Shown here: positions 33,777 to 42,388 of the stretch, in pieces | Layout of the letters: each line of letters begins with the position of its first letter | Position numbering within the stretch: the first letter of the stretch is position 1 | DNA from: Ruminococcus sp. | Lineage (GTDB): Bacteria; Bacillota; Clostridia; Oscillospirales; Ruminococcaceae | DNA length: 64,000 bases | NCBI GenBank assembly: GCA_017960805.1 | Contig: JAGCYM010000007.1 | Coordinates: 30,265-94,264 of the forward strand | Direction of reading: 5' to 3' | Translations under genes and position numbers: made by a program | Notes under the pieces: model-generated | Seen by the model: the letters and a program-made list of their open reading frames with translations, nothing else | Told to the model about the DNA's origin: nothing | Database searches by the model: none

Positions 33777-34952
33777 TTATTCAAATTTATTGAAATGATC
33801 CTCCAATGACTTATAAATATCATCTGAACCTTCAGCTAATATACTGTCCAGAGCTTTTTTGTATATGTCAGTATTGTAATGTGACTCGATGTCATAATCC
33901 TCAGTATAACCAAGATCAATGATAGTATCTTTAAGAGTGAGAGTGCCCTTCTTGTCAGGATCAGGACTTGAAACGCTGTATCCGCCGTAAACTTCAGTAT
34001 CGATAAATTCCTCGTCAATGTCGATATACTTCTTGACATCCTTGATAGTCTTATCGTGATCTGACTGAGTGAAGTGGTATGCCTTTATGAATGCACGTTC
34101 AACCGCAATAAAAGTATTCGGAGTGCTGCTGAGCGCTGAAGTCTTTGCGACCTGACGGCAGCACGGCTGGTTCTCAAGAGCCTTTTCGTGTGCGCAGTAG
34201 TAAACCACTTTGTACCCCTGAGACTTTGCAAGTGAAGCATATGGTGAGTATACTGAAGCTGCGTCAATTGTGTTGTTTAGAAGCGCAGCATAAGCATCCT
34301 TCTGACTGTCAAAGTAAACAATATTCACCTTGTCAGCACCCTCACCTATCTCAATATTTGCGTCCTTCAGAAGTATCTGTAGCTCTGCATCCTGAACGCT
34401 GTTTTTAACTGAAGCGACATTCCTGCCCTTGAGGACTTCCACGCCTGCCTCGTCCTTGTCAGCGAATTCAGACTTGATAACATAACCATGACCATTAGTC
34501 ATCGCACCACCGAAGATCGATACCTCATGTCCCTGACTCTGGAAAGTAAGTGTCGGAACTGAGCCGATGAATGCAACATCAAGCTTGTCTGACTCAATAC
34601 CGTTTATCAGCTCAGAAGCACTTGAAAACTGGGTAAGAGTAACATTAAGTCCCTCTTCCTTGAAATATCCCTCCTCTGCTGCAACAAACGCAAGAAGATG
34701 AGCTGTTGAGTTGAGATAACCGATGTTAATGTCGGTCTTCTCGGGAGCACCTATTTCAGCTTTCGCTGTTTCAGTTGCATTTTCAGAAGCACTTTCAGCT
34801 GCTGAGGCATCTGTTGTTTTTTCAGCACTTGTTGAACTTGCCGTAGTAGTTTCACTCTTTTCGTTCGAGCTTGACTCATTAAGTCCAGAGCAGCCTGTAA
34901 GCAACGCTGCAGCAGCGATTACGGATATAAACTTTAATCTGTTATTATTCAT
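33777..34952 (-). CDS. ABC transporter substrate-binding lipoprotein, sulfonate/NMT1 type
   Basis: 391 aa. Lipobox LLTGC at residues ~17-21, a Ser/Thr/Glu-rich linker to ~65, then a periplasmic-binding fold of the SsuA/TauA/NMT1 group (KTDINIGYLNSTAHLLAFVAAEEGYFKEEGLNVTLTQF, SDKLDVAFIGSVPTL, DAASVYSPYASLAKSQGYKVV). Such proteins bind sulfonates, taurine or thiamine precursors. No permease or ATPase gene is adjacent. The Cys-Cys leader ORF and the CymR-like gene next to it favour a sulfur substrate. Confidence 0.88.
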   Translation of the reverse strand: MNNNRLKFISVIAAAALLTGCSGLNESSSNEKSETTTASSTSAEKTTDASAAESASENATETAKAEIGAPEKTDINIGYLNSTAHLLAFVAAEEGYFKEEGLNVTLTQFSSASELINGIESDKLDVAFIGSVPTLTFQSQGHEVSIFGGAMTNGHGYVIKSEFADKDEAGVEVLKGRNVASVKNSVQDAELQILLKDANIEIGEGADKVNIVYFDSQKDAYAALLNNTIDAASVYSPYASLAKSQGYKVVYYCAHEKALENQPCCRQVAKTSALSSTPNTFIAVERAFIKAYHFTQSDHDKTIKDVKKYIDIDEEFIDTEVYGGYSVSSPDPDKKGTLTLKDTIIDLGYTEDYDIESHYNTDIYKKALDSILAEGSDDIYKSLEDHFNKFE

Positions 34953-35002
34953 TTTTAATCACCTTTTAACCTTTTTTATTCTTTAATCATCTACTATAAT
35001 TA

Positions 35003-35059
35003 TTACTCAGCACAACATCGCATTCGCATTGTGCTATATCTGATTATTGTAGTTCTCAT
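35003..35059 (-). CDS. Leader peptide with Cys-Cys, upstream of the binding protein
   Basis: 18 codons: MRTTIIRYSTMRMRCCAE. GAGGTG lies 6-7 bases before ATG. A hairpin AGCACAA...TTGTGCT (35029-35035 with 35009-35015) overlaps the two Cys codons, but I see no U-tract, so the mechanism may be translational or stability-based rather than termination. Confidence 0.68.
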   Translation of the reverse strand: MRTTIIRYSTMRMRCCAE

Positions 35060-35090
35060 TATCATCACCTCTTGTCTTTTCTCTGCATCT

Positions 35091-35119
35091 ATCATAACAT
35101 ACCTAAGTTTCGTTGTCCA
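35091..35119 (-). promoter_or_regulatory. Promoter of the binding-protein leader, TTGGACA type
   Basis: Minus-strand TGGACA within TATTGGACA (35114-35119), N17, TATGAT (35091-35096). Confidence 0.75.
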
Positions 35120-35186
35120 ATACATGAAATACATTAGCTTTAATAGGAAAAACGTATATACAGAAAGCTTGAAAATCCAAAAATGA

Positions 35187-35209
35187 TATGATAAACTGAT
35201 AGTATCATA
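35187..35209. promoter_or_regulatory. Inverted repeat upstream of the Rrf2 gene
   Basis: TATGATA-N9-TATCATA, about 20 bases before the regulator's start. Candidate autoregulatory operator. Confidence 0.5.
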
Positions 35210-35229
35210 TTAAATAGGAGATGATAATA

Positions 35230-35685
35230 GTGAGGATATCCACCAAAGTCGAATTCGGTATCATAGCATTGCTTGATATAGCTTTAAACACACACAATGA
35301 AAGTACAGTGAAAGTAACCGCAATATCAAAAAGGAATAATATTTCTGCGAAATATCTTGAACAGATACTTCCGCTACTGAAACAGTCAAACCTTATAAGC
35401 AGTGTCAAGGGATCAAGCGGAGGCTACCGGATATTACGAGAGCTTGGTGATATTACTCTGTACGAAATAGTAAATGCGCTTGACAGATCTATTCTCACAT
35501 CCTCAGAATTCAGCAATGAGCTTGAACACAATGTTACAGACGCAATAGAAAAATGCCTGTGGGAGCCTATGAACAGTTTCCTTTGTAAATACACACAGAA
35601 AACAACGTTAAAGGATCTTACAGATATGTACTATGAACGAAAAGAATACAACGATGATATCTCATTTTTAAACGTCCAAATATAG
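35230..35685 (+). CDS. Rrf2-family transcriptional regulator, CymR-like
   Basis: 151 aa. Starts MRISTKVEFGIIALLDIALNT (GTG start), winged helix with AISKRNNISAKYLEQILPLLKQSNLISSVKGSSGGYRIL, and the wing motif SSGGY typical of Rrf2/CymR/IscR. Only one Cys lies in the C-terminal region (W-x-P-M...CKYTQ), so it lacks the three-Cys iron-sulfur motif of IscR and is closer to CymR, which in Bacillus represses cysteine uptake and synthesis together with CysK. GTG 35230 is chosen because GGAG is 9 bases upstream, while ATG 35221 directly abuts GGAG. Confidence 0.85.
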   Translation: MRISTKVEFGIIALLDIALNTHNESTVKVTAISKRNNISAKYLEQILPLLKQSNLISSVKGSSGGYRILRELGDITLYEIVNALDRSILTSSEFSNELEHNVTDAIEKCLWEPMNSFLCKYTQKTTLKDLTDMYYERKEYNDDISFLNVQI

Positions 35686-35697
35686 TAATAAATAAAA

Positions 35698-35729
35698 CGC
35701 CTGAACTTTAATCTGGTTCAGGCGCTTTT
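35698..35729 (+). terminator. Terminator after the Rrf2 gene
   Basis: CGCCTGAAC, 9-base loop, GTTCAGGCG, then CTTTTC. Confidence 0.82.
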
Positions 35730-35899
35730 CTATTTAGTTCTCAGAAAAGATTATTTATACATGAGTATCATATCTTACTATCAAAAAAAGTGATAACAGA
35801 TAATCCATTATTTGAATTAGACAAACCTGCAAATATATGAGATAATGATTCTATCAACTTGAGATATTGATTACTCATAAAGGAATGAAGGAGATAAGT

Positions 35900-36817
35900 A
35901 TGAATAACATCAAAAAATCTATATCCGCAATTTTAGGCTTTGCATTGTTTTATACTGTAACAGGTCATTATGCTCTCAGTGCACAAGCCGGTGAAACAAC
36001 ACTCATTACCGAATACTCAGACCTGTGGAGCCGTAATATTTCGGTTAAAGCTGGCGACACTGTAAAATGGTACGTTAACGTCCCTGAGGGGACTGAGCCA
36101 AAGGGCTGCGGCGCAACTATAAAGATACCTGATCTCGGCTTCGGAACTGATACCAATAATAAAGACGAGGGACACATCACTCTTGTACAAGGCAATAATC
36201 TCATATATGAGTTTACTCCGGAAGCAGAAAAAGATATTCTTTTCACCTGCAGTATGGGTTCATCCTGCCACCATAATTATATTCACGTTACCGCAGACGG
36301 TACATTTAATGTAGCCAAGCCCTCTGATGTCACAAATATATCCGCCGAACGAACAGGTAATAATGTTACGGTCAGCTTTACAGCTCCCGAATCTCCAAAT
36401 GGAGCCAAAATCACAGGTTATAAGATAACTTCGACAGATGAAAGCGGCAAACGTAAAAAACTTACAGTCAAGGAAAGTCCTGCTGTTTTCGAAGGACTTG
36501 AAGCAGATCAGACGTATACATTCAAGGTCATAACACTGGCAACTTCGGGTGATAGCGCCGGTGAAAACGAGTTCGTACTTGATGATGCTTCCAACAAAAC
36601 CGAAAGTGTTACTACTGATTCAAACAGCAGCAGTGCTGATGTTACAACTTCTGATACGGTTGCTTCCTCAACATCTGCCGTCACAACAACATCTTCCGTA
36701 AAACACAGCAACAGCCCGCAAACAGGTGTAGCAGGAGCTGAAATAGCTGAATCTGTATTTGGCATTTCAGCAATTATATTGTTTTTCAGCCGTTCCAAAA
36801 ATAAAAAAGCCAAATGA
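35900..36817 (+). CDS. Cell-wall-anchored cupredoxin-like / fibronectin III protein
   Basis: 305 aa. Signal peptide to ~residue 30. Residues ~35-135 are cupredoxin-like with possible metal ligands in LFTCSMGSSCHHNYIHV (Cys, Met, His). Residues ~142-230 are an Fn3 domain (PSDVTNISAERTGNNVTVSFTAPES). A Ser/Thr-rich spacer leads to a sortase-like tail: SPQTG at ~272, a hydrophobic segment and a KNKKAK end. The sorting motif has Ser in place of the usual Leu. AAGGAG at 6 bases sets the start at 35900. Confidence 0.78.
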   Translation: MNNIKKSISAILGFALFYTVTGHYALSAQAGETTLITEYSDLWSRNISVKAGDTVKWYVNVPEGTEPKGCGATIKIPDLGFGTDTNNKDEGHITLVQGNNLIYEFTPEAEKDILFTCSMGSSCHHNYIHVTADGTFNVAKPSDVTNISAERTGNNVTVSFTAPESPNGAKITGYKITSTDESGKRKKLTVKESPAVFEGLEADQTYTFKVITLATSGDSAGENEFVLDDASNKTESVTTDSNSSSADVTTSDTVASSTSAVTTTSSVKHSNSPQTGVAGAEIAESVFGISAIILFFSRSKNKKAK

Positions 36818-36891
36818 ATAAATAGGCTGAACGAACAAACTCAAGAAACGATTCCAAATTCTAAACAGCCATCGAAGCATCCTGTTTTTCT

Positions 36892-38712
36892 TCACATATT
36901 CTGAATAACATTCCACAGCTTAAGCGCTGTATCGAGACTTAAACCTGCTGCAGAAGCAAGCTCCTCAGGAGTTGCCTTCAGCAGGTTTTCTTTTGTTTTG
37001 TACTTTATCATCAGCTTTGCGGCTTTTTTCTCACCCACACCCTTGACAGTAAGCAGTTCTGAACTGTATGTCTTTTTCTTGTGCTTTGAGTGCATGAAGC
37101 TTACGGAATAGCGGTGTACCTCATCCTGTATCCTTGTTACAAGATCAAATACTGCTCTCATGTCATTTATCTGTATTTCTTTACCGCCTTCAGCGATCGC
37201 ACGCGTACGGTGCTTGTCATCCTTAACCATTCCAAACAGAGGAATATCAAGTCCAAGATCACGAAGCAGAGGTTCTACGGCATGCACATGACCTGTCCCG
37301 CCATCAAGAAGGATAAGGTCTGGTGTACGGTTGAAATAATCGTCTCCATCCTGTTCCACTAAATGGGTAAGGCGTCGCTTCAGCACCTCACGCATGCTTC
37401 CATAGTCGTTCTGGTATTCCTGCTCCTTGATGTTAAAACGCTTGTATGCTTTTTTCAGAGGTCTGCCGTCTTCAAATACTACCATACCTGCAACCATTGA
37501 TTCTGAAGACAGATTGGAGATATCATATGCTTCTATATACCTTGGCGGGCGCTGTAATCCCAGGCTTTTTGCCAGTTGTTCAAGCGCAATTACCTCTTTT
37601 CCGGTACGGTCATTACGAAGAGCGGCATACTCTGCCGAATTGCTTTTGGCAAGCCTCATAAGCTCCGGAAGTCTGCCTCTCTGTGGCTGATGAAGGTGAA
37701 CATTTCTTCCGGCCTGATGCGTAAGCATCTCCTCTAATATTTCAACATCCTCAGGAATGTGGTCAACAGTAACAGTCTTGGGTATGTCAGTCCGCCCATG
37801 ATAATACTGAGCAAGGAAAAGACTAAGGATATCCTCATCTTCAGGCTTCTCGAACTCAAAAACAGCCTTGTCATAAAGTCTGTTTTCACGGTACATGAGA
37901 ACAGACACAATTATTCCGTCATGTGCCTCAGCGATACCTATGACATCTGTAGAATCCACGCCGCTGTTTATTATCTTCTGCTTTTCAGCAGCTTTTTTCA
38001 CGGAAACTATCCTGTCACGCAGCATGGCTGCTCTCTCAAAATCAAGAGCTTCTGCCGCTTCATTCATTTCCTTCTCCATCCGCTCCACCGACTGAGCGCT
38101 GCCGGATTTGATGAATTCAACGGCCTCATTGACGGCACTGCGATAGGTTCCCTTGTCTATCTTTCCTCTGCACACTCCCATGCAAAGCTTTATATGATAG
38201 TTGAGGCAAGGACGTTCTTTCCTGAAATCCTGAGGAAATCTGCGTCTGCACGTCGGAAGCATGAAAACACGATTAGCTTCATTAACGGCTTCCTTGGTTA
38301 TAGCTCCGCTTGTATACGGTCCGAGGTATGTTCCTCCGTCTTTAGTGTTCTTGACATTGGTGATACGAGGATAATCTTCATCGGATATGCGTATATAATG
38401 ATAGCCCTTATCATCCTTAAGAAGGATATTGTACTTGGGCTTATGCTGTTTTATCAGAGAGCATTCCAGCAGAAGAGCCTCATATTCACTGTCTACAACA
38501 ATATAATCATAATCATAGACATTAGATACCATTGCTGCGACCTTTACGGTATGATCAGGATTCTCGCGGAAATAGCTTGTCACGCGATTCCTGAGATTCT
38601 TAGCCTTTCCGATGTATATTATCTCGCTCTCCTTGTTTTTCATAATATAAACTCCGGGAGACGAAGTAAGCTTTGAAGTCTTCTCCCGGAGATATGGAAG
38701 TCTTGGATTCAT
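36892..38712 (-). CDS. uvrC: UvrABC system protein C
   Basis: 606-aa nucleotide-excision-repair endonuclease. N-terminal GIY-YIG domain (SSPGVYIMKNKESEIIYIGKAKNLRNRVTSYF), UVR motif (EAALDFERAAMLRDRI region), RNase H-like domain with EAYDISNLSSESMVAGMVVFEDG and DLILLDGGTGHVHA, and C-terminal helix-hairpin-helices. The last gene of a minus-strand run headed by lipoproteins. Confidence 0.97.
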   Translation of the reverse strand: MNPRLPYLREKTSKLTSSPGVYIMKNKESEIIYIGKAKNLRNRVTSYFRENPDHTVKVAAMVSNVYDYDYIVVDSEYEALLLECSLIKQHKPKYNILLKDDKGYHYIRISDEDYPRITNVKNTKDGGTYLGPYTSGAITKEAVNEANRVFMLPTCRRRFPQDFRKERPCLNYHIKLCMGVCRGKIDKGTYRSAVNEAVEFIKSGSAQSVERMEKEMNEAAEALDFERAAMLRDRIVSVKKAAEKQKIINSGVDSTDVIGIAEAHDGIIVSVLMYRENRLYDKAVFEFEKPEDEDILSLFLAQYYHGRTDIPKTVTVDHIPEDVEILEEMLTHQAGRNVHLHQPQRGRLPELMRLAKSNSAEYAALRNDRTGKEVIALEQLAKSLGLQRPPRYIEAYDISNLSSESMVAGMVVFEDGRPLKKAYKRFNIKEQEYQNDYGSMREVLKRRLTHLVEQDGDDYFNRTPDLILLDGGTGHVHAVEPLLRDLGLDIPLFGMVKDDKHRTRAIAEGGKEIQINDMRAVFDLVTRIQDEVHRYSVSFMHSKHKKKTYSSELLTVKGVGEKKAAKLMIKYKTKENLLKATPEELASAAGLSLDTALKLWNVIQNM

Positions 38713-38720
38713 ATTGCACC

Positions 38721-39407
38721 TCAGTCGATAATCGGGCCGTCTTCCGCCTGTACTGTTCCGTTTAGTGCGTCGATGTAGGCTTCGTCAGGGTAGTTACTTC
38801 TTTTCAGTTTCACGTCCCATGTTAAATAAATGCTTTCCCTGCCCGTCTCGATAATAACAAGCTTAGGTTCGTCTTTTGTATCGCAGCCATACTTCTCCAT
38901 TGCGAGCTTTGCCGCTTCCTCAGCCGAGATTTTTGGCTCGGTTGCGATATTGACATTCTCAATGAAGTTGTTGTAAAGATGTGTTGTATTTCCGTCTGCA
39001 TCAGTCAATATTGAGACTGAACCTTTCCTTACAGGAACAGCATTATAATACTGATCAAATACATAGATCCATCCACCATCTCTGATTTCCATTGCGCTGA
39101 ACTCCAGTTCGTTCAGCGGATCAGTACAACCGATGATATCCGCTAGCTCACGGACTAAAATAAACGCATCCTCCTTATTTTTGACAAGGTTTCTGCTGAG
39201 TTTGCCACTTATCTCCCTAACGCGGTCCGTGTCATAGTAATAAGAAATCTGAAAACTGCTTCCGTCATTAAGCTTTTCCAGATCGATTACGGACACAGTA
39301 TCTACTCTTTTGACTTCAGCGCTTCCATTATTCTCATTCGAAGAACAGCCTGTAACTAAAGCGGCAACCGCAAGAAAAGCCGCCAGCAATGTGGTTGCTT
39401 TTTTCAT
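38721..39407 (-). CDS. Lipoprotein with FTP/PepSY-like C-terminal region
   Basis: 228 aa. Lipobox LVTGC at ~17-21. The C-terminal ~90 residues (ATEPKISAEEAAKLAMEKYG...IYLTWDVKL...AYIDALNGTVQ) resemble the propeptide/PepSY fold, which often inhibits peptidases or binds partners. Function unknown. Start ATG 39407 follows AAGGAGG. Confidence 0.72.
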   Translation of the reverse strand: MKKATTLLAAFLAVAALVTGCSSNENNGSAEVKRVDTVSVIDLEKLNDGSSFQISYYYDTDRVREISGKLSRNLVKNKEDAFILVRELADIIGCTDPLNELEFSAMEIRDGGWIYVFDQYYNAVPVRKGSVSILTDADGNTTHLYNNFIENVNIATEPKISAEEAAKLAMEKYGCDTKDEPKLVIIETGRESIYLTWDVKLKRSNYPDEAYIDALNGTVQAEDGPIID

Positions 39408-39420
39408 CCTTGTTTCCTCC

Positions 39421-40038
39421 TTATTGCTTATCGTAATATTTCTTTCCTGAATCCGGACGGAAATATGTTCGGATATATCCATCAGTAGACAGAACAACAA
39501 ATTCATTTGAATCTACCAGATAATATATACCATCGCCATCTTCCTTCTCTGTTTTGTGAAGAGCGTCTATATTGTTTATAACATCACTTGCGCCTTTTTC
39601 ATACTCAGAAGCATCCTTGTATCCGAAATCGTTCTTGAACTCCGAACCGTGCTTTTCAAAATGCTGTTCCAGTAGTTTTTTGCTTCTGAAATGATACTCA
39701 ACATAGTCTTCGCTGACTGTTGACGTCGTCACAGCCTCAGTAGTTTTTACTGCTGCAGTAGTCTTTGATGATTTTGTGGTTGTCTTCTGAGATTTAGTAC
39801 TCTGCTTAGCAGTAGTTGTCATCGCTGTGGATGTCTGTCTGGCTGTTGAAGCGATTGTTGATCTAGCAGTAGTCGTATCTGATACATGCTCTGAAGTCAC
39901 AGGATCGGTATACACCTGTAAAGTCGAATAAGTCGGCTCCTGAGGCTTATCAGGTACATCCAAATAATCTCCGCATCCCGCAAGCATTGTTACAGCAGTC
40001 AGAGACAGCGCCGCGAGTTTTCTGAACAGGTTCTTCAT
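39421..40038 (-). CDS. Thr-rich lipoprotein with RNase-toxin-like (BECR-type) C-terminal domain
   Basis: 205 aa. Lipobox MLAGC, then a long Thr/Ser-rich stretch (~45-115). The last ~90 residues carry a pattern I associate with phage-head-linked and polymorphic-toxin BECR-fold domains: YHFRSKKLLEQHFEKHGSEF, an EYEKGASD helix, YYLVDSNEFVVLSTDGYIRTYF and a final RP-x6-YYDKQ. Remembered family resemblance only. Start overlaps the next upstream gene by 4 bases. Confidence 0.6.
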   Translation of the reverse strand: MKNLFRKLAALSLTAVTMLAGCGDYLDVPDKPQEPTYSTLQVYTDPVTSEHVSDTTTARSTIASTARQTSTAMTTTAKQSTKSQKTTTKSSKTTAAVKTTEAVTTSTVSEDYVEYHFRSKKLLEQHFEKHGSEFKNDFGYKDASEYEKGASDVINNIDALHKTEKEDGDGIYYLVDSNEFVVLSTDGYIRTYFRPDSGKKYYDKQ

Positions 40039-41003
40039 GTTTCCTCCCTATTTTCCCTGCGAACATTTATATACTTACCATTTTTTATGATAACGCCCTC
40101 GTCGTTCAGTATGTCACCGGTATACGGCTCGGGAGCAAGCATCGCCGCCTCACCAGCCATATACGTATAACTGAAGGGCGAATCCGTAGCATACGGCACA
40201 TCTATGTCATAATAGGTGTTGCCGTTCATATCTATGATCACACTGCCGCCGTCAGTATAGAGCACTATGGTGTCGGGATCACTGCGTTCAGTCATCTGTG
40301 ACGGCTCAGGCACGACCCAGCTTATATTCCCGTGTGATGAGACGAACACGTCTGCTTTCTCATTCCCGCATCGTGAGGTGCTGATAGATACGCCTTCCTC
40401 ACCTGTCGCGCCATTGAATTGGAAGCTGTTGAATGCGATGTTATCAGCAATCAGATGCTTTTGAGTAAATAACTGTATCTCGCCGCTAAGGTCTCTTGCC
40501 GTGATATCACACTCTACGGGCGAGATGTGGAAAACATCGAAGCTGCGTGGGAGGGTCACCTTGATGTCCGCAACGGAATTGAAGCAGACAAGGCTGCCCT
40601 CCTCACCGACATTGTAGCTTTTCATTCTGAGTTCCTCGTCGTTAAGGGCATCCCATATCGTGACATTCAGCAAGCCATCCTCGCTGATATCATTTGTCAG
40701 CCGGAGCATGCCAAACTGATTCACAGTATTTGTCGTCCCATTGCCCTGATAAACGATATCATACGATATCACGGGCTCACTGACGTCGTCCGTACAGACC
40801 ATGCAATTACCCTTGACAGGGCATGATAGCTCTATACCGTGGCAGCCGCTCGCTGAAAAGTCAAAGTCATTGTCGAATTCGAGCGTTAGCGTACGGTGCT
40901 CATTGACCTGTTTGTAATTATACCGTTTCTGAGGTTGTATCCGGCAAGAGACGAGAGATGCTCCCATAACAAGTATGGAAATGCCGCAAATAGTTTTTTT
41001 CAT
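40035..41003 (-). CDS. Lipoprotein of unknown function, paralogue of the 41120-42109 protein
   Basis: 322 aa. Signal/lipobox ending SLVSC at ~20. The rest is beta-rich with LSGEIQLFT, EEGVSISTSRC and PDTIVLYTDGGSVIIDMNGN, closely matching equivalent segments of the neighbouring paralogue and recalling DUF4097-type beta-helix proteins. Its ribosome binding site (GAGGAG) is formed by the last two codons of the relic at 41010. Confidence 0.72.
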   Translation of the reverse strand: MKKTICGISILVMGASLVSCRIQPQKRYNYKQVNEHRTLTLEFDNDFDFSASGCHGIELSCPVKGNCMVCTDDVSEPVISYDIVYQGNGTTNTVNQFGMLRLTNDISEDGLLNVTIWDALNDEELRMKSYNVGEEGSLVCFNSVADIKVTLPRSFDVFHISPVECDITARDLSGEIQLFTQKHLIADNIAFNSFQFNGATGEEGVSISTSRCGNEKADVFVSSHGNISWVVPEPSQMTERSDPDTIVLYTDGGSVIIDMNGNTYYDIDVPYATDSPFSYTYMAGEAAMLAPEPYTGDILNDEGVIIKNGKYINVRRENREET

Positions 41004-41009
41004 AGTGTA

Positions 41010-41113
41010 TCACTCCTCAGAGCGCTTATATCCGCCGTTGATGAAAACTGCATCCGTTCCGTAACAGCCTGTGTCTAGCAGCGCCGCAATCTTTCCGAAA
41101 AAACACTCATATG
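41010..41113 (-). pseudogene. 3'-end relic of a third lipoprotein paralogue
   Basis: The frame ending at TGA 41010-41012 reads FFGKIAALLDTGCYGTDAVF then INGGYKRSEE. It aligns with the C-termini of both neighbours (QGAAMLDIESFGTGVNFTNG in one, GEAAMLAPEPYTGD in the other). No 5' part remains, so this is what is left of a third tandem copy. Confidence 0.7.
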
Positions 41114-41119
41114 ATCTCC

Positions 41120-42109
41120 TTAATCTACAGACGGATTATATGTACCATTGGTAAAATTCACACCAGTGCCAAAACTTTCTATATCCAGCATTGCAGCTCC
41201 TTGAGCCACTGAATAATTATACTGCTGGTTTTCCTTGTCAAACCAGCTCGTATCAGCACACTTGTTGCCATTTAGGTCAACTGTGACTGATCCCTCAGAA
41301 GAACCGAGCATTCTTATCGTATCAGGCTTGTATCGTCCCGTCATATCATCGGGATTGGGCATAACATAACGTATTTCACCTTTGCGTGTCATAATGAGCG
41401 CATTAGAACGGATACTATTTAGCCTTCCGGTGCTTATGAAAACGCCTTCTTCTCCATCGACTATATTATCATCTGAAGCATCAAATGCGATGTTTTCGCC
41501 TGTTATGGTATTGTACGAGAATAGGTTAATGTGTCCGGATAGGTCCTTTGCGCCGATATCTCCGCCGTAATTACTGATAGTGAAGCTGTTGAATTTCCGG
41601 GGAAGATTCATTTCAACATAGGTAATAGCATGGCTGAACAATACACCCTCGAATTCCTGCTTCATTGGGTTATATGACGATTTTGCAGGATAATCGGTAG
41701 TTTTATCAATAAATGATATAGAAAGTATGCCATCCTCATTCAGGCTCTTTCTGATCTCAAGATTCTCACGCTCCAGCTTGCGTCGTTTTTTGGAACCGCC
41801 TTTAAAGTCTACCCTAACTCTTATCTCAGGCTCCTCAACATCGTCGCAGCTCACGATAACAGTTCCCTTAAGCGACGAGCCGAAACTCACTCCATGGCAT
41901 TCACCTTTTGCAAAGTCAATATCTTCAAATTCAAGTGTTTCATCGATTGAATCTGTTTTTACTGAAGAAACCGATGATGAAGTGCTGCGACTCTCATTTG
42001 TTTCAGTAGCTTCGATTATATCATTATTCTTAAGCGAGCAGGAAACACCTGTTGTAGAAAATAAGCCGGCAGCAAGTACAGCCGCAGCAATCTTTTTCAG
42101 TATAGTCAC
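41120..42109 (-). CDS. Lipoprotein of unknown function, first of the tandem family
   Basis: 329 aa from GTG 42109. The start is chosen because AAGGAGG lies 9 bases upstream and because an earlier in-frame ATG (42148) overlaps the -10 box. It gives a clean lipoprotein signal (MTILKKIAAAVLAAGLFSTT, then GVSCS). The mature part is Ser-rich at first, then beta-rich with DLSGHINLFSYNT, EEGVFISTG and PDTIRMLGSSEGSVTVDLNGN shared with the paralogue. Function unknown. Confidence 0.72.
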   Translation of the reverse strand: MTILKKIAAAVLAAGLFSTTGVSCSLKNNDIIEATETNESRSTSSSVSSVKTDSIDETLEFEDIDFAKGECHGVSFGSSLKGTVIVSCDDVEEPEIRVRVDFKGGSKKRRKLERENLEIRKSLNEDGILSISFIDKTTDYPAKSSYNPMKQEFEGVLFSHAITYVEMNLPRKFNSFTISNYGGDIGAKDLSGHINLFSYNTITGENIAFDASDDNIVDGEEGVFISTGRLNSIRSNALIMTRKGEIRYVMPNPDDMTGRYKPDTIRMLGSSEGSVTVDLNGNKCADTSWFDKENQQYNYSVAQGAAMLDIESFGTGVNFTNGTYNPSVD

Positions 42110-42139
42110 ACAGATACACCTCCTTGATTTCATACAATC

Positions 42140-42168
42140 ATTATACAATAATTCTTCTCATTAATCAA
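42140..42168 (-). promoter_or_regulatory. Promoter of the lipoprotein-uvrC run
   Basis: Minus-strand TTGATT (42163-42168), N17, TATAAT (42140-42145). Confidence 0.68.
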
Positions 42169-42292
42169 TAAAAAGCGCCATTTCGTAATTAACAAAGCCA
42201 AATTGTAATGCTTTTTCGCATCAATACAGGCAATATGCAACAAACAAATTCGTCTTTATTTGTTGAAAATAACCTATCTTTATAAAATAATA

Positions 42293-42321
42293 TAGACAAA
42301 TCTAAAAAAATAAGATATAAT
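42293..42321 (+). promoter_or_regulatory. Promoter of rsmD-coaD
   Basis: TAGACA (42293-42298), N17, TATAAT (42316-42321). Confidence 0.7.
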
Positions 42322-42388
42322 AGCTTTGTATATGGATTTCGGCAGCCAGCCGGATAAGTATATTTAGGTATAAGAGGAATTTTACTAA

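Noticed and set aside
41076-41110. 11-codon minus-strand ORF ending Arg-Arg-Cys-stop after AAGGAG
   Set aside because: Resembles the short Cys ORFs, but it overlaps the lipoprotein relic in another frame, has no own promoter and no sulfur gene downstream; probably chance.
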